NCBI GenBank assembly: GCA_964610315.1
Contig: CAZSVM010000014.1
Span: 7,625-71,624 of the forward strand
Length of the DNA: 64,000 nucleotides
Source: JAQVEM01 sp964610315
GTDB taxonomy: Bacteria; Actinomycetota; Humimicrobiia; Humimicrobiales; Humimicrobiaceae
Direction: 5' to 3'
Numbering within the stretch: position 1 is the stretch's first letter; each line of letters begins with the position of its first letter. Both the position numbers and the translations under genes were made by a program. Shown here piece after piece: positions 18,009 to 25,430 of the stretch. Below the pieces are notes generated by a model, which did not search any database, was not told the origin of the DNA, and worked only from the letters and a program-made list of their open reading frames with translations.

Positions 18009-18770
18009 TCACAACCTGCCGAATCTTCTATTTCTTTGCTGATAATAATAAATAGCTCTAAGGAAGTTCTTCCGTTTAAAATCGGGCCACAGAGTTTTCA
18101 CAAAATAAAATTCACTATATGCGATTTGCCACAAAAGAAAATTACTTACTCTATATTCACCGCTGGTTCTGATTAGAAAATCCGGATTGGGGCAGCCTCC
18201 AGTATATAAAAAATCTGAAAATTTCTTCTCACTTAATTTCTCGATATCTATATTATTTTCGACCGCTTCCTTATGTATTTTTTTTGCGGCCTCTATAATT
18301 TCCTGTCTGGAGCCATAATTGAAGGCAATATTAAATAAAAGCTTATGGTTGCTTTCGGTCTTTTTTTCGGCATTCTCAAAAGCTTCCAATATATCGAATG
18401 GTATTTCTTCCCTGCTGCCGATTAATTTTACTCTTACTCCGTTTCTATCCAGTGAATCCAGCTCTTCTTTCAGTGATTCCAGGAACAAATTAAGCAGAAA
18501 ATTAACTTCCTCTTCCGGCCTTTTCCAGTTCTCACTGGAAAATGAATATACGGTTAAAAATTTTATTCCTAATTCTATACATACAGCTATTATATCTTTA
18601 AGAGCTTCAACACCCGCTTTATGACCGGCGGAACGTGGTAATTTCCTTTTTAGGGCCCATCTACCGTTTCCATCCATGATAATGGCTACATGCTGCGGAA
18701 TGTTATTCCTTTTTAATTCTCTAACGGTCGGATTTTTTAAAGAAGAAAAAAAAGAAGAAATCAAACTCAA
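18009..18770 (-). CDS. uppS: undecaprenyl diphosphate synthase (cis-prenyltransferase)
   Basis: Makes the C55 lipid carrier for peptidoglycan. The family signature VAIIMDGNGRWA, with the catalytic Asp at residue 33, is near the N-terminus. GHKAGVEAL, YSFSSENWKRP and the C-terminal LIRTSGEYRVSNFLLWQ block bind the diphosphates. The 253 residues are normal. The start is TTG at 18770 with only a weak ribosome-binding site. It is followed directly by rseP. Confidence 0.96.
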   Translation of the reverse strand: MSLISSFFSSLKNPTVRELKRNNIPQHVAIIMDGNGRWALKRKLPRSAGHKAGVEALKDIIAVCIELGIKFLTVYSFSSENWKRPEEEVNFLLNLFLESLKEELDSLDRNGVRVKLIGSREEIPFDILEAFENAEKKTESNHKLLFNIAFNYGSRQEIIEAAKKIHKEAVENNIDIEKLSEKKFSDFLYTGGCPNPDFLIRTSGEYRVSNFLLWQIAYSEFYFVKTLWPDFKRKNFLRAIYYYQQRNRRFGRL

Positions 18771-18782
18771 ATTACTTTCTAC

Positions 18783-19340
18783 CTACACTTCCATAATTTC
18801 TTTTTCTTTCTGGGCCAGGGAAACGCTAATCTTTTCTATAAATTCATCAGTAATTTCCTGAACTTCCTTTTGAGAATTTATCAAATCGTCTTTGGTTATT
18901 TTGCTTTCGCTTTCTAATTTTTTAAATTCGTCATTTATTTCTCTTCGGATATTCCTTATGGCTACCCTTCCGTCTTCCGCAATTTTTTTAACTAATTTTA
19001 CCAGTTCTATTCTTCTCTCCTCATTCAACGGAGGTATATTAAGTCTTATAACTTTTCCGTCATTGGACGGATTGATACCCAGATCAGATTTAGATATTTG
19101 AGTTTCAACCTCCCTTAAGAATTTGGGCTCGTAGGGAGAAATCAAAATAACCCTGGGTTCGGGTATGCTTATATTGGAGACAAATTTAAGCAAAGTTTTA
19201 CTGCCGTAATAATCTATATAAATATTATCCAGTAATGATGCCGATGCCCTTCCGGTTCTGATAGTATTAAATTCATGCTGAGTTCTTTCCAGAGACTGAT
19301 TCATTTTTTTTCTGGCATCAACAAGAAGCATGTCTTTCAT
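18783..19340 (-). CDS. frr: ribosome recycling factor
   Basis: Splits post-termination ribosomes with EF-G. The 185 residues have the family hallmarks: N-terminal MNQSLERTQHEFNTIRTGRAS, the IRLNIPPLNEERR hinge and a long C-terminal helix (RNIRREINDEFKKLESESKI). ATG 19340 has GGAG 5-6 bases upstream. It is 3 bases after pyrH, in the canonical rpsB-tsf-pyrH-frr order. Confidence 0.98.
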   Translation of the reverse strand: MKDMLLVDARKKMNQSLERTQHEFNTIRTGRASASLLDNIYIDYYGSKTLLKFVSNISIPEPRVILISPYEPKFLREVETQISKSDLGINPSNDGKVIRLNIPPLNEERRIELVKLVKKIAEDGRVAIRNIRREINDEFKKLESESKITKDDLINSQKEVQEITDEFIEKISVSLAQKEKEIMEV

Positions 19341-19343
19341 TTC

Positions 19344-20063
19344 TTACTCCTTTGTAACTATGGTGCCAATTTTTTTACCCATTATAACTCCCTTTATATT
19401 ACCAGGCTTGGTAATATCGAAAACTATAACCGGTAAATTATTTTCCATACATAAAGAAGTAGCCGTGGAATCCAGCACTCTAAGATTCTTTTTCAGTACA
19501 TCAAGAAAATTCAATTTTTCGAATTTCCTGGCATCTTTAAACTTTAAAGGATCTTTGTCATATATGCCATCTACCTTTGTAGCTTTAAATATAATTTCAG
19601 CTTCTATCTCCAGCGCCCTTAAGGCGGCAGCCGTGTCAGTAGTAAAATAGGGATTACCGGTTCCTCCAGCAAATATTACTACTCTTTTCTTCTCCAGGTG
19701 CCTAACTGCTCTTCTCCTAATGAAGGGTTCGGCAATTTCCTGCATGGATATTGCAGTCTGAACCCTGGTAATTATGCCTATTCTTTCCAATGAATTCTGA
19801 AGGCCCAGGGCGTTCATAATAGTAGCCAGCATTCCGATGTAATCAGCAGTGGTTCTGTCCATTCCGTTTACACTGGCAGATACACCTCGCCAAAAATTTC
19901 CTCCGCCTATTACCACCGCCACTTCAACTCCCAGCTCCACTACTTCCTTAATCTGACTGGATATATTGTTTGTAACCCTGGGGTCTATCCCATAATCCAG
20001 ATCACCCAGTAATGCTTCCCCGCTAATTTTAAGTAAAACTCTTTTATATCTTGGCTTTTCCAT
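19344..20063 (-). CDS. pyrH: uridylate kinase
   Basis: Hexameric bacterial UMP kinase of pyrimidine synthesis. The 239 residues show RVLLKISGEALLG at the N-terminus, VVIGGGNFWRG, the FAGGTGNPYFTTDTAA block and KATKVDGIYDKDP, all diagnostic for PyrH in the amino-acid kinase fold. It lies between tsf and frr in a tightly packed operon. Confidence 0.98.
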   Translation of the reverse strand: MEKPRYKRVLLKISGEALLGDLDYGIDPRVTNNISSQIKEVVELGVEVAVVIGGGNFWRGVSASVNGMDRTTADYIGMLATIMNALGLQNSLERIGIITRVQTAISMQEIAEPFIRRRAVRHLEKKRVVIFAGGTGNPYFTTDTAAALRALEIEAEIIFKATKVDGIYDKDPLKFKDARKFEKLNFLDVLKKNLRVLDSTATSLCMENNLPVIVFDITKPGNIKGVIMGKKIGTIVTKE

Positions 20064-20109
20064 AAAATTTATTTATTATCTTTATTCAAAGCAAAAATAT
20101 TTATAAACT

Positions 20110-20709
20110 TTACTTTTCTTCACCCAGTACATATCTTTCGAATCTTTTAATAACTATGTTTTCACCTAATTTCGCTATATTATGCTTTACCAGATCGCCT
20201 ACTTTGGTATCATTATCTTTTACAAACGGCTGTTCCAGCAGGCAATTTTCTTCATAAAACTTTGTAATTTTTCCTTCGGCAATCCGGTCCAGAATTTTTT
20301 CCGGTTTTCCTTCATTTAAAGCCTGTTTCCTGTAAAGTTCCTTTTCTTTTTCCACTACTTCTTCGGGAACATCTTCTCTGGAAACATACAAAGGTGCCGC
20401 AGCAGCAATATGAAGAGCAATATCATGCACCAAATTCTTAAACATTTCATTTCTGGCCACAAAATCAGTCTCACAGTTGACTTCTACCAGTACTCCTATT
20501 CTGGAACCGGGGTGTATGTAACTTTCGATTAAACCTTCCTTGGCAGTTCTGAAAGCTTTCTTGGAAGCCTCCGCCAATCCCTTTTCCTTTAATATTTCTT
20601 CTGCTCTCTTTATATCTCCATTGCTCTCAATAAGGGCTTTTTTACAGTCCATCATTCCGGCATTGCTCTTTTCCCGTAATTCTTTGACCAGTTCAGCTTT
20701 AATTTCCAT
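20110..20709 (-). CDS. tsf: elongation factor Ts (short form)
   Basis: Nucleotide exchange factor for EF-Tu. The UBA-like N-terminus and signature LVKELREKSNAGMMDCKKAL are followed by LVEVNCETDFVARNEMF. About 199 residues is the short form typical of Thermotoga- and Thermus-like lineages; the second half of the E. coli coiled-coil region is missing. I choose ATG 20709 (MEIKAELVKEL) because it matches the family start; the upstream GTG 20724 sits directly on the AAGGAGG and cannot be used well. The spacing to 20709 is long, about 14 bases. Confidence 0.96.
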   Translation of the reverse strand: MEIKAELVKELREKSNAGMMDCKKALIESNGDIKRAEEILKEKGLAEASKKAFRTAKEGLIESYIHPGSRIGVLVEVNCETDFVARNEMFKNLVHDIALHIAAAAPLYVSREDVPEEVVEKEKELYRKQALNEGKPEKILDRIAEGKITKFYEENCLLEQPFVKDNDTKVGDLVKHNIAKLGENIVIKRFERYVLGEEK

Positions 20710-20739
20710 TATTTGTTCCGACACCTCCTTAATTGGTAC

Positions 20740-21528
20740 CTAGACCCATACATCATCTCCCGGTAAATCTTCTAAATCATCTTCGGTTTTTAGCTCTTCC
20801 AATTCCTTTGCTTCTTTCCCCTCCGGGCCTTCCTCAATTTTGACTTTCTGTTCCATTCCTTTTTTTACTGCATCGCATATTATATTGGTTATTAAATTAC
20901 AGGAACGGATGGCATCATCATTACCGGGAATAATAAAATCAATAAGATCGGGATCACAATTGGTATCGGTTATAGCTATTATAGTTATCCCCAGCTTCCT
21001 TGCTTCTTTTACAGCAATTATTTCTTTATTGGGATCGATAATATAAAGAGCATTAGGAAGCTTTTTCATATTTCTGATGCCCCCGATATTAAAAAGAAGT
21101 TTTTCGTACTCTTTTCTTATTCCCAGCACTTCTTTCTTGGGTAACTTCTCAAAAATACCCGATTTCTCCATATCTTCTATCTCATTAATTCTTTTTGTTC
21201 TCTTACTTATGGTCTCGAAATTAGTAAGAGTTCCTCCCAGCCACCTGTTTTTAACATAGGGCATTTCACATTCGGTGGCATAGGATTCTATAATATCCTG
21301 TATTTGCTTTTTTGTACCCACAAATAATAATGTTCCACCCTCACTAACCATCTTTTTAACATATTCATAAGCCTCTATTAACAGCCTCTGGGTTTCCTGC
21401 AAATCAATTATATATATACCATTTTTATCCGTATATATATATTTTTTCATTTTTGGATTCCACTTTTTGGTCTGATGACCAAAATGAACTCCTACTTCCA
21501 GGAGTTGCTTAATGGTTACGACGCTCAA
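20740..21528 (-). CDS. rpsB: 30S ribosomal protein S2
   Basis: Late-assembling small-subunit protein. The 262 residues begin VVTIKQLLEVGVHFGHQTKKWNPKM-like family sequence and include MPYVKNRWLGGTLTNF and the AIRSCNLITNII end block; the acidic C-terminal tail is normal. It starts at TTG 21528, 7 bases after AGGAGG. It is the first gene of the rpsB-tsf-pyrH-frr operon, behind a good promoter and a structured leader. Confidence 0.98.
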   Translation of the reverse strand: MSVVTIKQLLEVGVHFGHQTKKWNPKMKKYIYTDKNGIYIIDLQETQRLLIEAYEYVKKMVSEGGTLLFVGTKKQIQDIIESYATECEMPYVKNRWLGGTLTNFETISKRTKRINEIEDMEKSGIFEKLPKKEVLGIRKEYEKLLFNIGGIRNMKKLPNALYIIDPNKEIIAVKEARKLGITIIAITDTNCDPDLIDFIIPGNDDAIRSCNLITNIICDAVKKGMEQKVKIEEGPEGKEAKELEELKTEDDLEDLPGDDVWV

Positions 21529-21630
21529 AATTATACCTCCTCGTTTTTATGGTTTTTCCTCCACCACTTTAACTGTCGTATTCTCCACCATTTTACTGTA
21601 AGTGGTGTGTGTGATTTCAACGTTCAAGTC
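21529..21630 (-). promoter_or_regulatory. rpsB mRNA leader with mutually exclusive pairings
   Basis: Within the ~100-base leader the transcript carries CACCACTT (21607-21600), then TGGTGG (21590-21585), then AAGTGGTG (21569-21562). The first segment pairs perfectly over 8 bases with the third, or more weakly with the middle one, so two alternative folds exist just ahead of the ribosome-binding site. S2 operons are commonly autoregulated by S2 through the leader; this specific switch is my inference. Confidence 0.5.
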
Positions 21631-21634
21631 TAGC

Positions 21635-21663
21635 ATAATACCTATATTTCATCAAATAATCAA
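21635..21663 (-). promoter_or_regulatory. promoter of the rpsB operon
   Basis: Minus-strand TTGATT (21663-21658), a 17-base spacer and TATTAT (21640-21635) make a good housekeeping promoter, with the predicted start near 21628 and a leader of about 100 bases. Confidence 0.65.
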
Positions 21664-21698
21664 TAATAAATTATTATATTGAGCTGAAGATAAAAACT

Positions 21699-22625
21699 CT
21701 ATTTTTTATCACTTTTATCTTCCGCTCTAGGGTGAAATTTTTTATAATCTTTTTTCAGTTTCTTAATATTCAGATGCGAATATATTTGGGTTGTAGATAT
21801 ATTCTCATGACCCAAGAGTTCCTGGATCTCTCTTATACCGGCACCCTCCTGAAGCAAATGGGTAGCAAAACTATGTCTTATGCTGTGCGGGGTTATATTC
21901 TTGTCAATGGCCGCTTTTTTTACATATTTTTTAACTATGGTTCTTATACTTCGTGAAGACAGCCCCCTGCCGAATCTATTTAGAAAAAAGCGTTTTTCAC
22001 TTATGTATCTGCTCTTATTTAAATGAACCAGTCTGTTTCTTACCTCAAGGTATCTTTTTATCCAGTATACTGCAGCATTATTTAGATAAACAAACCTTTG
22101 CTTTCTGCCCTTACCGGTTACCACTACCTCACTATTTTCAAGGTCGATATCTTTGATTTTCAAATTCTCCGCTTCACTTATTCTGGATCCGGTAGAATAA
22201 AGGAACTCAATTATGGCTCTATCCCTGATTTCCAAATCGCTTACCGGTTTGGAATTATCAAACAGCTTTCTTACTTCATTTAGGGACATAAACGAATAAA
22301 ACCGCTGTCGCACCCGGGGGACATTTATAAATTGGGTCAGCTGAAAATCAACATAATCATTTCTTTCCATAAATTTAAAGAAGTTAATAAGAGAAGAGTA
22401 TTTTCTGATAATAGTCCTGTTTGAATAATTATAATTATCCAGGGATTTTAAAAAATCCCTGAATATATCCAGATTTAATTGGTTTGTCCGGGTAAAATTT
22501 TTGCTTTTTAAAAAATCTAAAAACTGTAAGTTATCTTTTCTATATGAATTTATGGAATTAAGAGATAAATTTTTTTCATATTTTAGATATTTTATATATA
22601 ATTCCAGACAATTAGATAGATCCAT
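21699..22625 (-). CDS. XerC/XerD-type tyrosine recombinase
   Basis: Chromosome dimer resolution recombinase by position and length (308 residues). The N-terminal SAM-like domain (FLDFLKSKNF) precedes the catalytic domain: Arg in FLYSTGSRISEAENL, Lys in VTGKGRKQRFV, HSIRHSFATHLL, LGHENISTTQIYSH with the nucleophilic Tyr. It lies downstream of dprA and comM, the typical place for xer in Gram-positive-like genomes, although topA, often between, is absent. Whether it is XerC, XerD or the only Xer protein cannot be decided here. Confidence 0.93.
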   Translation of the reverse strand: MDLSNCLELYIKYLKYEKNLSLNSINSYRKDNLQFLDFLKSKNFTRTNQLNLDIFRDFLKSLDNYNYSNRTIIRKYSSLINFFKFMERNDYVDFQLTQFINVPRVRQRFYSFMSLNEVRKLFDNSKPVSDLEIRDRAIIEFLYSTGSRISEAENLKIKDIDLENSEVVVTGKGRKQRFVYLNNAAVYWIKRYLEVRNRLVHLNKSRYISEKRFFLNRFGRGLSSRSIRTIVKKYVKKAAIDKNITPHSIRHSFATHLLQEGAGIREIQELLGHENISTTQIYSHLNIKKLKKDYKKFHPRAEDKSDKK

Positions 22626-22627
22626 AT

Positions 22628-23050
22628 TTATATATAATCACTCTCGATATCCTTCATCTTACTTTTTATAACCTCCCGTATTTCCATTATTTCCGTCATT
22701 TGAGAAATATCGCAGGCCTTTTCCAATTCGAACGGATCAAAATCATGAGTCTTTGCTTTTTTAAGAATACTCTTGAGTTTATTTATCATATCAATAACTA
22801 TATATCTTATTTTATCGGACCTGTAATCAACTTTTAGCTTCTCTTTGGATAGATCTGCCAGTATACCATCAAATTTATCAGCAACATTATCTACAATAAT
22901 ACCGGCTCCTCTTGTATTAAGCTTCTTCTTTGCATCTATTCCATCCAGAATCTTCTTTAAATCCTTTTTAAGGATATTATCGTATTGATATAAAGCCAAT
23001 CCCAGAGGACTCTTGGGCGTCTCTGCTTTCTTTTTGCCAAATAATGCCAT
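22628..23050 (-). CDS. small charged protein of unknown function
   Basis: I do not recognise this 140-residue, Lys/Asp-rich protein. It begins MALFGKKKAETPKSPLG, predicted mostly helical (LKKILDGIDAKKKL, KIRYIVIDMINKLKSILKKA), with no signal peptide, cysteines or membrane segment. Its stop is 2 bases before the xer start and it lies 57 bases after dprA, so it is probably translated with xer. The MxxFGKKK opening is common in small helical or coiled-coil proteins, but gives no function. Confidence 0.75.
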   Translation of the reverse strand: MALFGKKKAETPKSPLGLALYQYDNILKKDLKKILDGIDAKKKLNTRGAGIIVDNVADKFDGILADLSKEKLKVDYRSDKIRYIVIDMINKLKSILKKAKTHDFDPFELEKACDISQMTEIMEIREVIKSKMKDIESDYI

Positions 23051-23106
23051 ATCTTATACTCCAATAATCATCAATTATAAAATATATTATTATTCTAATA
23101 TAAAAT

Positions 23107-24243
23107 TCAAAATAATCTACTATATTTATTGAAACTATCTTCCTTTATTAGCTGATTTATTTCAAGAGATGTCAGTATTCTCAAAACATCTTTGACTTCT
23201 ATTCCCGAATATTTTACTATATCTTCCACACTTTTTGATTTATAACCGATAAATTCATATACCCTGAGTTCATCACCAAAGAGCTTAATATGACACCTTT
23301 TATTTTCTTTTTGGTGATTGCTGCTGTCAAATGTTTTGATCTGTTTAAAAAACTTCTGCCTGTACTGTGAAAATTCCTCCAGTATATCATCGATATTTTC
23401 CACCAGTTTCGCTCCTTCTTTAATTAATCGGTGACATCCTTTATGGGAGGGGCTAAAAATACTCCCCGGAACCGCCAGTACTTCCCTGTTCTGCCTTAAC
23501 GCTGTTTCACAGGTTATTATGGCTCCGCTTTTTTCTCCTGCTTCCACAACCACCACACCGCTGCAGAGTCCACTTATTATTCTATTCCTGACCGGAAAAT
23601 TGTATTTAAGCGGAGGGGTACCAGGAAGAAATTCGGTTATTATACTGCCGTTAGCCGGGATATACTCATATAAAAACTTATTCTCCGGCGGATAAACAAT
23701 ATCAATTCCACAGCCAAGCACCCCGATACTTCCCCCTTTCCCTTCCAGTGCTGCTTTATGTGCACAACTATCGATCCCCGCCGCCAGTCCGCTAACGATA
23801 GTTATCCCCATTCCGGATAAGTTCTTACTTATATATGCAGCCGCTTCCTTGCCGTAAGCGGTACATTTTCTGCTTCCTACCACCGCTACACCGAACTCCA
23901 TATTTTTTATCTTGTCCCCCTTAAAAAACAGTAAAACAGGGGGCAGGTATATTTGTTTCAAAAGCGGGGGATAATTATTACCGCTGATCTCCAGCAGTCC
24001 TATTTTATTTTTTAAAATAAAATCGATAATTTTTTGATAAGAACTGCCACCGTCACCATTAAAATTATGGTTCTTCCCCCCGATTTTATATTCCAGTTCC
24101 AAATTTTTATACCTTAAAAAATATTTTAGAGTTTTATTTATATGACCATTATTTTTTCTATATATATCCATAAATCTTGACGGTTTGATCTTCTTCTCAA
24201 CCAGCATATATAATATTTTTTTACCGGTGATACTAATTTTCAT
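23107..24243 (-). CDS. dprA: DNA-processing protein DprA/Smf
   Basis: Binds incoming single-stranded DNA and loads RecA during natural transformation. The Rossmann-like core is clear: GVAVVGSRKCTAYG, SGLAAGIDSCAHKAAL, GVLGCGIDIVYPPEN, GSIITEFLPGTPP and FPVRNRIISGL. A C-terminal winged-helix (YEFIGYKSKSVEDIVKYSG) follows. I start at ATG 24243, which overlaps the comM stop in the ATGA arrangement, implying translational coupling with comM. Confidence 0.95.
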   Translation of the reverse strand: MKISITGKKILYMLVEKKIKPSRFMDIYRKNNGHINKTLKYFLRYKNLELEYKIGGKNHNFNGDGGSSYQKIIDFILKNKIGLLEISGNNYPPLLKQIYLPPVLLFFKGDKIKNMEFGVAVVGSRKCTAYGKEAAAYISKNLSGMGITIVSGLAAGIDSCAHKAALEGKGGSIGVLGCGIDIVYPPENKFLYEYIPANGSIITEFLPGTPPLKYNFPVRNRIISGLCSGVVVVEAGEKSGAIITCETALRQNREVLAVPGSIFSPSHKGCHRLIKEGAKLVENIDDILEEFSQYRQKFFKQIKTFDSSNHQKENKRCHIKLFGDELRVYEFIGYKSKSVEDIVKYSGIEVKDVLRILTSLEINQLIKEDSFNKYSRLF

Positions 24244-24746
24244 AAACAATAAATACTGTCATCAAAATTATAATTAAAGCTGACCCTGTAATTAACCGCT
24301 TCCATAATGTGATTTTCCTTTATGGAATCACTACCTTCCAGATCAGCTATAGTCCTGGACACCTTTAATATACTTACCGAACCCCTGGCTGTTAAATTAT
24401 ACTTTTTGGAAATGGTATATATCAAATCCCTTATATGTTTATCATCCTTCAGCCACTTATTGATAATATTTATTCCAATTTCGGAATTATAATTGACATT
24501 CTGCTCTCCAAATCGATAATTCTGAACATCCATACATCTAATAATACGGTCTTTGATTCGATCCGAACTTTCACTATACCCGGTATCTATAAAACTACTT
24601 TCCGGAAGCCTGTCTACGGCAACCCTCATATCAATTCTATCCATAATGGGGCCGGACATTTTTTTCCAGAATTTTTTAACCTCCCTCAAACTGCAGACGC
24701 ATTTCCTACTATCATTCCCAAAATATCCGCAATAACATTCCTGCAC
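24240..24746 (-). pseudogene. comM: comM (YifB-type MCM-like ATPase), C-terminal remnant
   Basis: ComM promotes branch migration during natural transformation. Only the last third remains: C-Y-C-G-Y-F-G from the family's NPCPCGYYG motif, CVCSLREVKKFWKKMSGPI, the MDRIDM motif, and the C-terminal LTARGSVSILKVSRTIADLE domain. The AAA+ Walker motifs and the Lon-like N-terminus, roughly 330 residues, are missing. Homology stops between 24738 and 24761, where a 6-base inverted repeat (CCTGCA/TGCAGG, 24740-24760) sits and an in-frame TAA appears at 24762. Everything to the right looks accessory. The N-terminal half is not elsewhere in the window. Confidence 0.88.
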
Positions 24747-24817
24747 TACCTTACTGCAGGGTTACTTTACGAGCTAAAAAACCAATTTCAGTTTCTTACC
24801 CTAAAACTCTTAAAACT

Positions 24818-25228
24818 TTGGGTGATCATCTAAGAAAAAGGAGGCTTGACCTAAAGCTTCTTCAGAAAGAGGTTGCCCAGACAATTGGAGTTAATGTAAC
24901 TTCTATTTTTAACTGGGAAAATAACAGAGCATCTCCTTCTATTTACTCTATCCCAAAAATAATTAAGTTTCTTGGTTATAGTCCTTACGATACTAAAGCA
25001 AAAACTATCGGAGAAAAAATAAAAACTTACAGGTTTATTTTTGGTTTTAGCCAAAAACAGCTAGCTATTCTTCTGGACATTGATGTAAGCACCATTGGCC
25101 ATTGGGAAAGAGGAAGAAATAAACCTCTAAAAAGACATTTAAAGAAACTTGCTACATTTTATAATACTATTAAACACCATTACATCCAAGATCATAAATT
25201 GGGTAAAAAATTCCATAATCTTATGTAA
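24818..25228 (+). CDS. protein with two XRE-type helix-turn-helix domains, probably 5'-truncated
   Basis: 136 residues with two HTH modules: LLQKEVAQTIGVNVTSIFNW (about 14-33) and FSQKQLAILLDIDVSTIGHW (about 76-95), each followed by an E/W-rich recognition tail (ENNRASP, ERGRNKP). The only start is TTG 24818 with no ribosome-binding site, and homologous-looking sequence (PKTLKTLGDHLRKRRLDL) is open upstream to the comM junction, so the original start may have been lost there. A degraded copy of the second module lies at 27220-27362. Function is unknown beyond likely DNA binding. Confidence 0.65.
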   Translation: MGDHLRKRRLDLKLLQKEVAQTIGVNVTSIFNWENNRASPSIYSIPKIIKFLGYSPYDTKAKTIGEKIKTYRFIFGFSQKQLAILLDIDVSTIGHWERGRNKPLKRHLKKLATFYNTIKHHYIQDHKLGKKFHNLM

Positions 25229-25430
25229 AAATCTTCCGTAAATGACTCCAAAAACAAATTATTACAATCTAATAACTAAGTTCAAAATAAATTTTATTTG
25301 TAATCTATATTAAATTTATAATTACCATATGCTAATTCAACTCTTATAAAATATTTATCATCATCACCTTTAAAGGGGGTAGAACCACTTGTTGTACACC
25401 CGTATATTTCTTATAACTTCCCTGCCTACA
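25229..25430. other. intergenic gap between convergent genes
   Basis: AT-rich 200 bases between the HTH gene and the PKD lipoprotein gene, which end toward each other. No clear hairpin with a T tail or coding potential was seen. Confidence 0.5.

Noticed and set aside
1..24746. Housekeeping block as a horizontally acquired segment
   Set aside because: Gene order and base composition are uniform and typical of a core chromosome; only the comM edge shows disruption.
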